From: Pseudopelobacter sp964601865
GTDB lineage: Bacteria > Desulfobacterota > Desulfuromonadia > Geobacterales > Pseudopelobacteraceae
DNA length: 37,492 nt
Direction of reading: 5' to 3'
NCBI GenBank assembly: GCA_964601865.1
Contig: CAZRPI010000017.1
Span: 1 to 37,492 of the forward strand
The notes below the pieces were generated by a model. That model saw only the letters and a program-made list of their open reading frames with translations, was not told the DNA's origin and made no database searches. Below are positions 30,751 through 37,492 of this stretch, one piece after another (position 1 is the first letter of the stretch; each line of letters starts with the position of its first letter). The position numbers and the translations under genes were made by a program.

Positions 30751-32112
30751 TTACGCGAACAGGCGGGGGCCGGCCTGCATCCCGCTCACCATGGTGTGGT
30801 TCACCGAACAAATCATGCGAAATTCTTCTGAAATACGGGGGTCGGATTTTGTCTGGCTCCAGAATTGGCCAGCACTTTCAAGCGCCGAGGACCATTCGTT
30901 GGGCGCACCGGGAACAACGGCGGGCAGAGCGAGTGGACGTGACGGCACGGCGCCATCCACCGGCCTGTAGATCATTGGAAGCACATCATAGGCCGGAGCG
31001 AGTCCATATGGCCTGCCGCCATCGACCATGACCAAGGAGACATTACCAAAGTGCTGGTCGTTGTTCCCGATCAGGCTGCCAAACACCGAGAGCCATCTTA
31101 GTGAACGGGCATCCTCCGTTGTCAATCTGCCATCGCTTGCCATTCTGTTCGCGGCATTAATCCAGTTGTCCTGAACACCATAAAATTCGTTGTCTATCGC
31201 TCGCAATGAAATAATGGGCAGACGCCCCAGCAAGCCCGTTCTGTCAAAGCGGACCACTTCCAGAAACACCCGGCCACCTGCCTCGATTACGCTGCTTTGG
31301 ACCGCGGCGACACCTGAGTTTCGCACGACTCCCAGCGCATGATGTTCGCAAATCAGGAGATCGGCCCATCGCCTTCCCTCGATTGTACTGACCGGCGGAG
31401 AAAATTTTACGAGTACGTTCCGCACCGCTCCCGAGCGCTCGACAATGGCGGTAAATTTGGGCTGCTCTCCGCCCGCCGATGATCCTGCCGGCTGGCCGTC
31501 CACCGCCTCCTGGGCAAGGCGCGGATAGGTATCGGCAATTGCATCCTCCCGTATCGGCGGGGGCAATTCGCGAACCATGAGAAAGTATCTCTCGATGGAT
31601 TCCTGGCCGATGACCAGGTTCCCCATGGTGTCCTCGCCTCTCCGCGCCAGTGCCGACAGGACATGATCTTCATTCCAATCGACACTGCGGGGAGGAAGCC
31701 CCAACTCCTGGTGTAACCGGCGCACAAAAGCGCGGCCGACAAAACCATCCGGATGAAGGTCGGCAACAAACCAGGGAAGACTTCGGAACAGCTGTTCACG
31801 AGCATCCAGAGGTTTCCAGAGAAAATGATCCAATGCGACGGCGCATAGCGTTCCGATCAGATGAGCATTGCCTTCGGCATCAATTTTATAAACCGGGAAT
31901 GTTCCCCCCAAACCTCGTACGTCACGCAGTTTCGTGTAGCGTCGCGCCCGTGCGTTTCCAATAGTGGTTATCCTGTCGCCCAGTTGCGCAAGCAAGCGGG
32001 AAACCGTGGGTTGACTGTAACGAAAGCGTTGCTGAATTTCCGGCGCGGAATGCACTCCCGTGGCGAGGAAGGACAGGAGTCGGTCGAGATTGTCGAAATT
32101 GCCAGTTCGCAT
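30751..32112 (-). CDS. HipA family Ser/Thr kinase-like toxin, YjjJ type
   Basis: A 453-residue HipA-like protein with its own N-terminal winged helix (residues 1-60: HSAPEIQQRFRYSQPTVSRLLAQLGDRI), the layout of Escherichia coli YjjJ. Kinase features are GGEQPKF in the middle, VRFDRTGLLGR, catalytic loop GNNDQHFGN and metal-binding AYDVLPM. HipA kinases phosphorylate glutamyl-tRNA synthetase or other targets and slow growth. No separate HipB gene is next to it, so the N-terminal domain may take the antitoxin or repressor part; this is inference. The ATG 32112 lacks a clear ribosome site. A likely promoter is TTGAAA (32178-32173) with TATTTT at 17-nt spacing on the minus strand. Confidence 0.85.
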   Translation of the reverse strand: MRTGNFDNLDRLLSFLATGVHSAPEIQQRFRYSQPTVSRLLAQLGDRITTIGNARARRYTKLRDVRGLGGTFPVYKIDAEGNAHLIGTLCAVALDHFLWKPLDAREQLFRSLPWFVADLHPDGFVGRAFVRRLHQELGLPPRSVDWNEDHVLSALARRGEDTMGNLVIGQESIERYFLMVRELPPPIREDAIADTYPRLAQEAVDGQPAGSSAGGEQPKFTAIVERSGAVRNVLVKFSPPVSTIEGRRWADLLICEHHALGVVRNSGVAAVQSSVIEAGGRVFLEVVRFDRTGLLGRLPIISLRAIDNEFYGVQDNWINAANRMASDGRLTTEDARSLRWLSVFGSLIGNNDQHFGNVSLVMVDGGRPYGLAPAYDVLPMIYRPVDGAVPSRPLALPAVVPGAPNEWSSALESAGQFWSQTKSDPRISEEFRMICSVNHTMVSGMQAGPRLFA

Positions 32113-32184
32113 TGGTGAGACCGTTTCTGAATGGATAATGAATAGATAAAATATACAATTAAAACATTAATTTCAATATTTTAT

Positions 32185-32203
32185 TATCCACTGTTCGAGG
32201 ATA
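32185..32203. promoter_or_regulatory. HipB-operator-like inverted repeat
   Basis: TATCC-N9-GGATA, 73 bp upstream of the HipA-like gene. The E. coli HipB operator is TATCC-N8-GGATA, so the half-sites match while the spacing is one base longer. Confidence 0.35.
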
Positions 32204-32297
32204 TATGAATAAATAAGGATTTGATACCAAGGGAATTGGGCCGGTTTTCCGAAGGCAACGGCAGACAGCGCTCCAGAGGGCATGTAGGGATTTATAA

Positions 32298-32337
32298 CGA
32301 AGGGCGGCTGTCAGAACGACGGCCGCCCTTCGTTTTT
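32298..32337 (+). terminator. Orphan plus-strand terminator
   Basis: CGAAGGGCGGC (32298-32308) and GCCGCCCTTCG (32322-32332) pair, with a further TGTC/GACG inner stem, followed by TTTTT (32333-32337). No convincing plus-strand gene lies between the divergent HipA-like gene and this site. The 530-bp spacer 32113-32642 otherwise holds only A+T-rich promoter DNA (32113-32220) and a small hairpin (TCCGGT/ACCGGA, 32371-32387). Confidence 0.7.
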
Positions 32338-32642
32338 CGTTCTCCGCGGCATTACCCGCGCAATTCAAAATCCGGTGAAAAACCGGAGCAATCCGCACGG
32401 GGCAGCGTCTCAACATCCAACAGGAAGTCGTCGGAAATTGAGGCGCGCCTCCTCCCCGACTCCCCCAATGGCCCCTGGATTTCAACTTCGAACCGTCAAT
32501 GCCAGGCACCGCAGGCAACCCGGATTCGCAACACAACCCCCATTTCCCGGATTTACCGTGTAACATCTAGGCAGGAAATTGCGTCAATATTCACGACTGC
32601 GCCCATGCTTGTGGCGGGAGATGCCGACTGAGGAGGATTGGT

Positions 32643-33140
32643 ATGCGACACAGACTGTTGAACCGTACATGGATCAGCCCGCTGACATCCGTGACCTTTC
32701 TGACGGTGGCGATCACCGGCATCCTCATGGCCTTCCACGTGAAAAGCGGCGGCATCAAGGCGGTTCACGAGTGGATCGGCTATGCCTTTTCACTGATGGG
32801 GGTGATCCACCTGGTGGTCAACTGGAAGAGCTTCGTACTTCTGTTCCGCGAACGCTCGGCCCTGTTGGCGGTATTGGCCGGTGTCATCCTTTCGCTGGCG
32901 GTGCTGTTCGCCGGCGGTACCGGCGCCGGAAAAGCGGGCAGGCGCCATCCGCTCATTCAGGCCTTCGATCTGAACGGTAACGGGACGATTGACGCCGACG
33001 AGATAGCAGCCGCCTCCGCTTCGCTCAACCGACTTGATGCAAACGGGGACGGCAGGATCGCCATTGAGGAGATCGTGACCGGAAACGGCGAAAAGGTCAG
33101 GAGACGGGGCGGCCATGGAAATCGGCCCGCACCCTTCTGA
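32643..33140 (+). CDS. Membrane protein with DUF4405 and two EF-hands
   Basis: A 165-residue protein. Residues 1-90 form three hydrophobic segments of a DUF4405-like domain (SPLTSVTFLTVAITGILMAF, then HEWIGYAFSLMGVIHLVVNW, then ALLAVLAGVILSLAVLFAGG). The histidines in AFHV, VHEW and VIHLVV are spaced as in cytochrome b561-like haem proteins. Residues about 109-145 carry two EF-hand calcium loops: DLNGNGTIDADE and DANGDGRIAIEE. Calcium sensing coupled to a membrane redox or haem domain is conceivable but not shown. GGAGG is 6 nt before ATG 32643. It is a single gene, convergent with kdpE. Confidence 0.75.
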   Translation: MRHRLLNRTWISPLTSVTFLTVAITGILMAFHVKSGGIKAVHEWIGYAFSLMGVIHLVVNWKSFVLLFRERSALLAVLAGVILSLAVLFAGGTGAGKAGRRHPLIQAFDLNGNGTIDADEIAAASASLNRLDANGDGRIAIEEIVTGNGEKVRRRGGHGNRPAPF

Positions 33141-33232
33141 GAAAACGGATTCGTCAACCCGGTCCGGCGCCCTATCGTTTTCGGTCAGCGTAAAAAGTCA
33201 CTGCCTCTGCCTTCCGCATCGGGCATGGGGAA

Positions 33233-33934
33233 CTACGGCGTCAGGCGGTATCCGACACCGGGTTCGGTAACAATATGACGGGGACGGGAAGGATCGGCCT
33301 CGATCTTGCGCCGAAGGTTGCTGATGTTGACGCGTAGCACATGGGGCTGTTCCTGATAGGCCAGGCCCCATATCTGCTTGAGAATCTGGCTGTGGGTCAA
33401 CACCTTGCCGGCGTGATTGACAAACAAGCGCAGCAGGTCATACTCGGTGGGGGTGAGCTGGACATCTTCTCCCCTGACGGTCACGCGCCTCAGGGTCAGA
33501 TCCACAACAAGATCACCGCTTGTGAATATCGGTTCCGAAACCTGACGCAGAGAACGTCTCAGGGCGGCCCGGATGCGGGCCATCAGTTCCCCGACACCGA
33601 AGGGTTTGGTGAGGTAATCGTCAGCGCCCGCGTCAAGGGCGGCGATTTTGTCGTCCTCCCGTTCGCGCACGGAAATCACGATGACGGGAACCTGGGACCA
33701 TTCGCGGATCCGCCTGATCACCTCCACCCCGTCCAGATCCGGCAACCCCAGGTCCAGCAGGATCACGTCAGGACGAAACGCGGCCGCAGCCGCCAGCCCG
33801 GCGTGCCCTCCTTCGGCCTCGTGCAGGATGAACTCCTTGTTATTCAGCACCGTATGCAGAAACCGCCGTATGGCCAGTTCATCATCGATCACCAGGATAC
33901 GCGCCGGATTTTCCGCCGTACCTCCACTTGTCAT
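33233..33934 (-). CDS. kdpE: KdpE response regulator
   Basis: A 233-residue OmpR/PhoB-type response regulator, partner of KdpD. The receiver has the acidic pocket DDE (17-19), phosphoacceptor D61 in DVILLDLGLPDLDG, and K in YLTKPFG. The C-terminal winged helix (LTPTEYDLLRLFVNHAGKVLTHSQIL, NISNLRRKIEADPSRPRHIVTEPGVGYRL) binds the kdp promoter. The ATG overlaps the kdpD stop (ATGA). It ends the kdp operon; the convergent DUF4405/EF-hand gene lies 92 bp beyond. Confidence 0.95.
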   Translation of the reverse strand: MTSGGTAENPARILVIDDELAIRRFLHTVLNNKEFILHEAEGGHAGLAAAAAFRPDVILLDLGLPDLDGVEVIRRIREWSQVPVIVISVREREDDKIAALDAGADDYLTKPFGVGELMARIRAALRRSLRQVSEPIFTSGDLVVDLTLRRVTVRGEDVQLTPTEYDLLRLFVNHAGKVLTHSQILKQIWGLAYQEQPHVLRVNISNLRRKIEADPSRPRHIVTEPGVGYRLTP

Positions 33935-36615
33935 ATCGCTCGCTCCTCAGCCACATTCAACGGCAGCCTGATAATTATCGTCAATCCGCCCTCAGCCCGG
34001 TTCTCGGCCCTGATCCTTCCTCCATGCGCCTCCACCAGCCCCTTGCAGATGGAAAGCCCGAGCCCGGTGCCGCCGGCACCCTCGGGAACCGGGATCCGGT
34101 AAAATTTGTCAAAAACCCGCTTGAGATCCTGCTCAGGCACCCCATGTCCATGATCGGAAAGACGGAGATCCAGCCAGTCGCCATCGGTCTGGGCCGTGAT
34201 TTCCAGGGGCGTATCGGGGTCCGCATACTTGAGGCTGTTTTCCAGGATATTCACCAGAACCTGGGTCATCAGCACCAGATCCATGGGTACCAAAGGCATG
34301 ACCGGCGGCATGCGGAAATGTACTCCGCGATCTCCAAGTCTGGTTTCCAGCACCGCCAGGGCACAGCCAACCAGATCCTGCACATCGCACAGTTCCCTTC
34401 GGGGCCTGAGCGCTCCGGCTTCGATGCGGGTCATGTCCAGGAGGTTCCCCACAAAGCGGTTCAGGCGTTCCGCCTCTCCGCTGGCCGTATCCAGCAACTC
34501 ACTGCGCGCCTTCTCGCCCAGGCTGCTTTCACCGTCTCGAAGACTGGAAAGCACGCCGGTGATGGATGCCAGAGGCGAACGGAGATCGTGGGAGATGGAG
34601 TTGAGCAGGGCGCGTTCGAGATTTTCTCTGGCCTGCAGAATCTGGGCCTGCTCCGCCTGGTGAGAGAACTGTACCCGCTCCATGGCCATGGCCGCCTGGG
34701 TGGCAAACGCGTCCAGAAGGCGCCGGCTTTCGGTGGAGCGGTAATCGGAATCGCTCTCCAGGGCAACTCCCATGACACCCAGAATATTGGAGGCGGTCTC
34801 CAGCGGCAGGTAAATCATTGCCGCTGATACCAGCGTATCCGTCCCATGTCCTGCCGGATGCCGGTTCCGGAAAGCCCAGTCAGCTACGGCCTGTTCCTTG
34901 ACATCGACGGCCACCCCTTCGCTGACGGCCATGAGCTCCAGCCGTTCCCCTTCCGGCAGGAACAGGGCGACACGGGCATTCAACGCCTCTCCCACATGTT
35001 TTACCACGGCCTTCAGCACCGCTCCGATATCGGCGGCCCCGGCCAGGGCACGGCTCAGGTAGTAGAGGCTGGCAGTCTGCAGTTCCCGCACCCGCATCAC
35101 CTCAGCCCGCTCCCGCGCCATGGCAACCAGCGTACTGATGACCGCGCTCACCGAAAAGAGAGCCACAAAGGTAATGATATACTGGGGATCGGCCACGGCA
35201 AAGGTAAACCGCGGCGGGACAAAAAAGAAATCGAAGGCCAGCGTACCGAGAAAAGCGGTCATGATCGCCTGCTTCTGGCCAAGACGCACGGACGCCAGAA
35301 TTACGGCCAGCATATAAATCATGACCAGATTTATAGGATCAAGAAAAGAATGCAGCATCTGGCAGAGCAGCGATGCAACCACCACCAGAGCCACACTTGC
35401 CGCATACCCCCTGAAGCTGAAGGGTACCCGCCGTTTCCTCGGCACACCGGCAACCGCATCCCTGTCCGGCTCGAAACTGACCACAACCACATCTATAGGA
35501 CCGCTACGCCGGATTACCCGGTCCAGCACCGGTGGATTCAGCAGTTCACGCCAGCGCGGTTTGTTCGGCTTGCCGATCACGATCTTGGTGACGTTGTGGC
35601 GCGCGGCATAGGATAGTGTACCGTCCACGACCGAGGCGGCCGTCACGGTCGCAGCCTGTCCGCCCAGACTCTCGGCAAGACGCAGATCACGCCACACATT
35701 CTCGCGGTTTTCCCGGGCATACCGGCCGGTCCCGGGGGTCTCCACGTAGAGGGTATACCACTGGGCCTTGAGAATCTCCGCCAGACGGCAGGTAGCCCGG
35801 ATCAGCTTCTCGCTGTAGGGGCTGCCGCTCACGCAGACCAGAAGCCGCTCCGCGGCGGGCCAGGGGCCCGGAATGGCCTGGGTTTCCATGTAGGCCCGCA
35901 TCTGGTCGTCCACCCGTTCCGCGGTGCGGCGCAGGGAGAGTTCCCGCAGAGCCATCAGGTTGCCGGGCCGGAAAAACTTCTCCATTGCCCGGGTTGCCTG
36001 GGCCGGAATGTAAATTTTCCCCTCATGAAGGCGCTGGATAAGATCGTCGGGAGAGATGTCCACCAGCCTGATTTCGGAAGCGGTCTCCAGAATGCGGTCG
36101 GGAAGGGTTTCCCGCACCTTCACGCCGGTTATCTGCGCCACAACGTCGTTCAGGCTCTCAAAGTGCTGGATATTGACCGTGGTATAGACATCGATGCCGG
36201 CTGCCAGCAGTTCCTCCACATCCTGCCAGCGCTTTTCGTGGCGCGATCCGGGCGCATTGGTATGGGCCAGCTCATCCACCAGGGCAATCCTGGGCTTGCG
36301 GGCAAGCAGGGCGTCCAGGTCCATCTCCGGCAGGGGAACCCCCTGGTACATGATCTCTCTGCGGGGAATGACCTCCAGCCCTTCCAGCAGGGCGTCGGTT
36401 TCGGCCCTGCCATGGGACTCCACATACCCGGCGACCAGGTCCATGCCCTCCTGTCGACGCATGCGGGCCGCCTCCAGCATGGAGTAGGTCTTGCCCACCC
36501 CCGCTGCATAGCCGAGGAATATTTTCAGTTTGCCCTGCCCGGACTCTTCACTTTCGGCCTGCGCCAGTTTCAGCAGAGTTTCCGGAGATGGGCGGATGTC
36601 GTCATAATCGGTCAT
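33931..36615 (-). CDS. kdpD: KdpD osmosensitive potassium-channel sensor histidine kinase
   Basis: A full-length 894-residue KdpD. In order: the cytoplasmic KdpD domain with Walker A GYAAGVGKT (35-43) and DELAHTNAPGSRHEKRWQDV; a universal-stress-protein-like domain (about 250-370, LLVCVSGSPYSEKLIRA); four membrane segments (about 400-500); a GAF domain (about 525-655); HisKA with the phosphorylated His near residue 677 (SISHDLRSPLASITG); and an HATPase domain with N, G1 and G2 boxes (ENSLKYA, DHGHGVPEQ, GTGLGLSI). It senses potassium limitation or turgor and phosphorylates KdpE. The start overlaps the kdpC stop (ATGA) and the stop overlaps kdpE. Confidence 0.97.
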   Translation of the reverse strand: MTDYDDIRPSPETLLKLAQAESEESGQGKLKIFLGYAAGVGKTYSMLEAARMRRQEGMDLVAGYVESHGRAETDALLEGLEVIPRREIMYQGVPLPEMDLDALLARKPRIALVDELAHTNAPGSRHEKRWQDVEELLAAGIDVYTTVNIQHFESLNDVVAQITGVKVRETLPDRILETASEIRLVDISPDDLIQRLHEGKIYIPAQATRAMEKFFRPGNLMALRELSLRRTAERVDDQMRAYMETQAIPGPWPAAERLLVCVSGSPYSEKLIRATCRLAEILKAQWYTLYVETPGTGRYARENRENVWRDLRLAESLGGQAATVTAASVVDGTLSYAARHNVTKIVIGKPNKPRWRELLNPPVLDRVIRRSGPIDVVVVSFEPDRDAVAGVPRKRRVPFSFRGYAASVALVVVASLLCQMLHSFLDPINLVMIYMLAVILASVRLGQKQAIMTAFLGTLAFDFFFVPPRFTFAVADPQYIITFVALFSVSAVISTLVAMARERAEVMRVRELQTASLYYLSRALAGAADIGAVLKAVVKHVGEALNARVALFLPEGERLELMAVSEGVAVDVKEQAVADWAFRNRHPAGHGTDTLVSAAMIYLPLETASNILGVMGVALESDSDYRSTESRRLLDAFATQAAMAMERVQFSHQAEQAQILQARENLERALLNSISHDLRSPLASITGVLSSLRDGESSLGEKARSELLDTASGEAERLNRFVGNLLDMTRIEAGALRPRRELCDVQDLVGCALAVLETRLGDRGVHFRMPPVMPLVPMDLVLMTQVLVNILENSLKYADPDTPLEITAQTDGDWLDLRLSDHGHGVPEQDLKRVFDKFYRIPVPEGAGGTGLGLSICKGLVEAHGGRIRAENRAEGGLTIIIRLPLNVAEERAI

Positions 36616-37184
36616 GGTTTCATCAGTCTATCCATTTCCAGGTTCAACACAAGCACATTCACCCTCGGTGCGCCCAGAACACCGAACTGTCGATCTTCGG
36701 TGGCCTGTGCAACCGCCTTGACGACGTCGGCTTCCGTGACATGTCTCGCCCTGGCCACGCGAGCAACCTGAAGCATGGCCGCCTCGGGAGAGATGTGCGG
36801 GTCCAGCCCGCTGGCCGAGGCCTGGACCAGATCGGACGGGATGCTGCCGGTTATCCCGCTGTCACGCAATGCCCTGACCCGGTCACCGATGGTCTTCAGA
36901 TAGTCCGGATTGGTTGGCCCCAGGTTGGAACCGCCCGAGCCCAGGGGATTGTAACCGAAATCAGCCGTTGCTGATGGACGCGGCCAGAAGTATTTCGGGG
37001 CGGAGAAAGGCTGACCGATCAGTTTTGAACCGACAATCCTGCCGTTCTTGTCGGAGATGAAGCTTCCTCCGGCCCTGGCCGGAAAAAGGGCATGGGCAAT
37101 GCCGGTGACGGCGAGAGGATAGATGCCGCCGCAGATAATGGTGAATATAAGGAAAAGCAGAAGTGCCGGTCTGATATCTTTCAT
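36612..37184 (-). CDS. kdpC: Potassium-transporting ATPase subunit C
   Basis: A 190-residue KdpC, the single-span subunit of the KdpFABC potassium pump that assists nucleotide binding by KdpB. An N-terminal membrane helix (residues 5-30) is followed by GSKLIGQPFSAPKYFWPRPSAT, SGGSNLGPTNPDYL, ASASGLDPHISPEAA, and a C-terminal region, all conserved in the family. The stop overlaps the kdpD start in ATGA, so pump subunit and sensor are coupled in translation. Confidence 0.96.
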   Translation of the reverse strand: MKDIRPALLLFLIFTIICGGIYPLAVTGIAHALFPARAGGSFISDKNGRIVGSKLIGQPFSAPKYFWPRPSATADFGYNPLGSGGSNLGPTNPDYLKTIGDRVRALRDSGITGSIPSDLVQASASGLDPHISPEAAMLQVARVARARHVTEADVVKAVAQATEDRQFGVLGAPRVNVLVLNLEMDRLMKP

Positions 37185-37204
37185 GGATTACCTCTCCTGA
37201 TTTT

Positions 37205-37296
37205 ACCTCCCCCTTTGAAAAAGGGGGAATGAGGGGGATGATTTGCCTTTGATGAATGCGGAAAATCTCCCCTACCCCCCTTTGTCAAAGGGGGGT
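37205..37296. repeat. CCCCCTTTG-type double hairpin repeat between kdpB and kdpC
   Basis: Two palindromes, CCCCCTTT-N3-AAAGGGGG (37209-37227) and ACCCCCCTTTG-T-CAAAGGGGGGT (37274-37296), stand in opposite arms of a larger imperfect inverted repeat (GGGGGAATGAGGGGGAT against AATCTCCCCTACCCCCC). Repeats of this sort are scattered in Geobacter-like genomes. Inside the kdp operon it could lower downstream expression or protect mRNA. Confidence 0.75.
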
Positions 37297-37300
37297 GAAA

Positions 37301-37492
37301 TTACACCACCATCCCCACCAGCATGTCGATGGCCTTGATCCCGAAGAACGGCGCGATAATGCCGCCGACACCGTAGAGCAGCAGGTTGTGAATCAGCAGC
37401 TTCTCCGCAGGCATGGGGCGGAATTTCGTTCCCTTAAGCGCCAGCGGCACCAGCAGCGGGATGATGACGGCATTGAAGATGACCGCCGACAG
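37301..37492 (-). CDS. kdpB: Potassium-transporting ATPase subunit B, C-terminal end (partial)
   Basis: Sixty-three codons plus TAA (37303-37301) run off the right edge. The residues match the KdpB C-terminus: LSAVIFNAVIIPLLVPLALKG, then FRPMPAEKLLIHNLLLYGVGG and PFFGIKAIDMLVG. KdpB is the P-type ATPase subunit that energises potassium uptake. The catalytic parts and kdpA presumably lie beyond the window. A 116-bp spacer with a repeat separates it from kdpC. Confidence 0.93.
   Translation of the reverse strand: MSAVIFNAVIIPLLVPLALKGTKFRPMPAEKLLIHNLLLYGVGGIIAPFFGIKAIDMLVGMVV

Noticed and set aside
32221..32631. 136-codon plus-strand frame in the spacer before the EF-hand gene
   Set aside because: It reads straight through a strong terminator, is Arg/Ser/Pro-rich, and has no ribosome site.
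33341..34102. 253-codon plus-strand frame over kdpE/kdpD
   Set aside because: Antisense shadow of two certain genes in a GC-rich region.

Overview
The window looks like a draft-assembly chromosomal scaffold of a Desulfuromonadia bacterium of the Geobacter/Pelobacter type. This is inferred from moderately high GC and from gene content and architecture: MglA-like GTPase, EF-G2, an Rrf2-cooS-cooF cluster, LemA/TPM pair, HDOD proteins and kdp operon. A run of exactly 100 N (6271-6370) marks a scaffold join, so gene order across it is not proven. I see no rRNA, tRNA, CRISPR array, intact insertion sequence or prophage.

Layout. 1-362: C-terminal end of an Ig-like secreted or surface protein. 506-1778 (minus): hisI-hisG, with a good sigma70 promoter and a clear terminator. 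2108-2767: a small siroheme/[4Fe-4S] sulfite-reductase-type protein. 2885-6233 (minus): dedA-trmJ-semiSWEET with stop/start overlaps, then lemA and a TPM-domain gene with a 180-bp structured repeat between them. After the gap: a large TPR protein, a DUF4388 protein on the other strand, then plus-strand cofactor genes nadC-birA-coaX, EF-G2, and a block of less understood genes (SPOR protein, repeat-type hypothetical, MglA-like GTPase with degenerate motifs, cytidylate-kinase-like/BON fusion).

18580-22889 is the most interesting locus. An Rrf2-type Fe-S regulator sits behind two tandem palindromic operators and is followed by a divergent Ni-Fe CO dehydrogenase, a four-cluster ferredoxin and an FAD/NAD oxidoreductase. 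All cluster-C ligands of the CO dehydrogenase seem present, but the catalytic lysine and the proton-channel histidines of the classical enzyme are replaced. The oxidoreductase reading frame runs through an intrinsic terminator, so its C-terminus looks rearranged.

22862-30551 (mostly minus): a PHP phosphoesterase divergent from nth, a small domain protein overlapping an HDOD gene, a HIT-ROK operon, and trpB-trpA behind a GntR/UTRA regulator. The second copy of the structured repeat lies between that regulator and trpB. 30751-32112 is a stand-alone HipA/YjjJ-type kinase; 32643-33140 is a membrane DUF4405/EF-hand protein. The window ends in the kdp potassium-transport operon (kdpB partial, kdpC, kdpD, kdpE), whose last three genes are chained by ATGA overlaps.

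The best candidates for undescribed biology are the two-copy element, whose closing helices differ by compensatory changes and whose G-U pairs point to RNA made from the minus strand, and the CO dehydrogenase-like operon with altered active-site residues.
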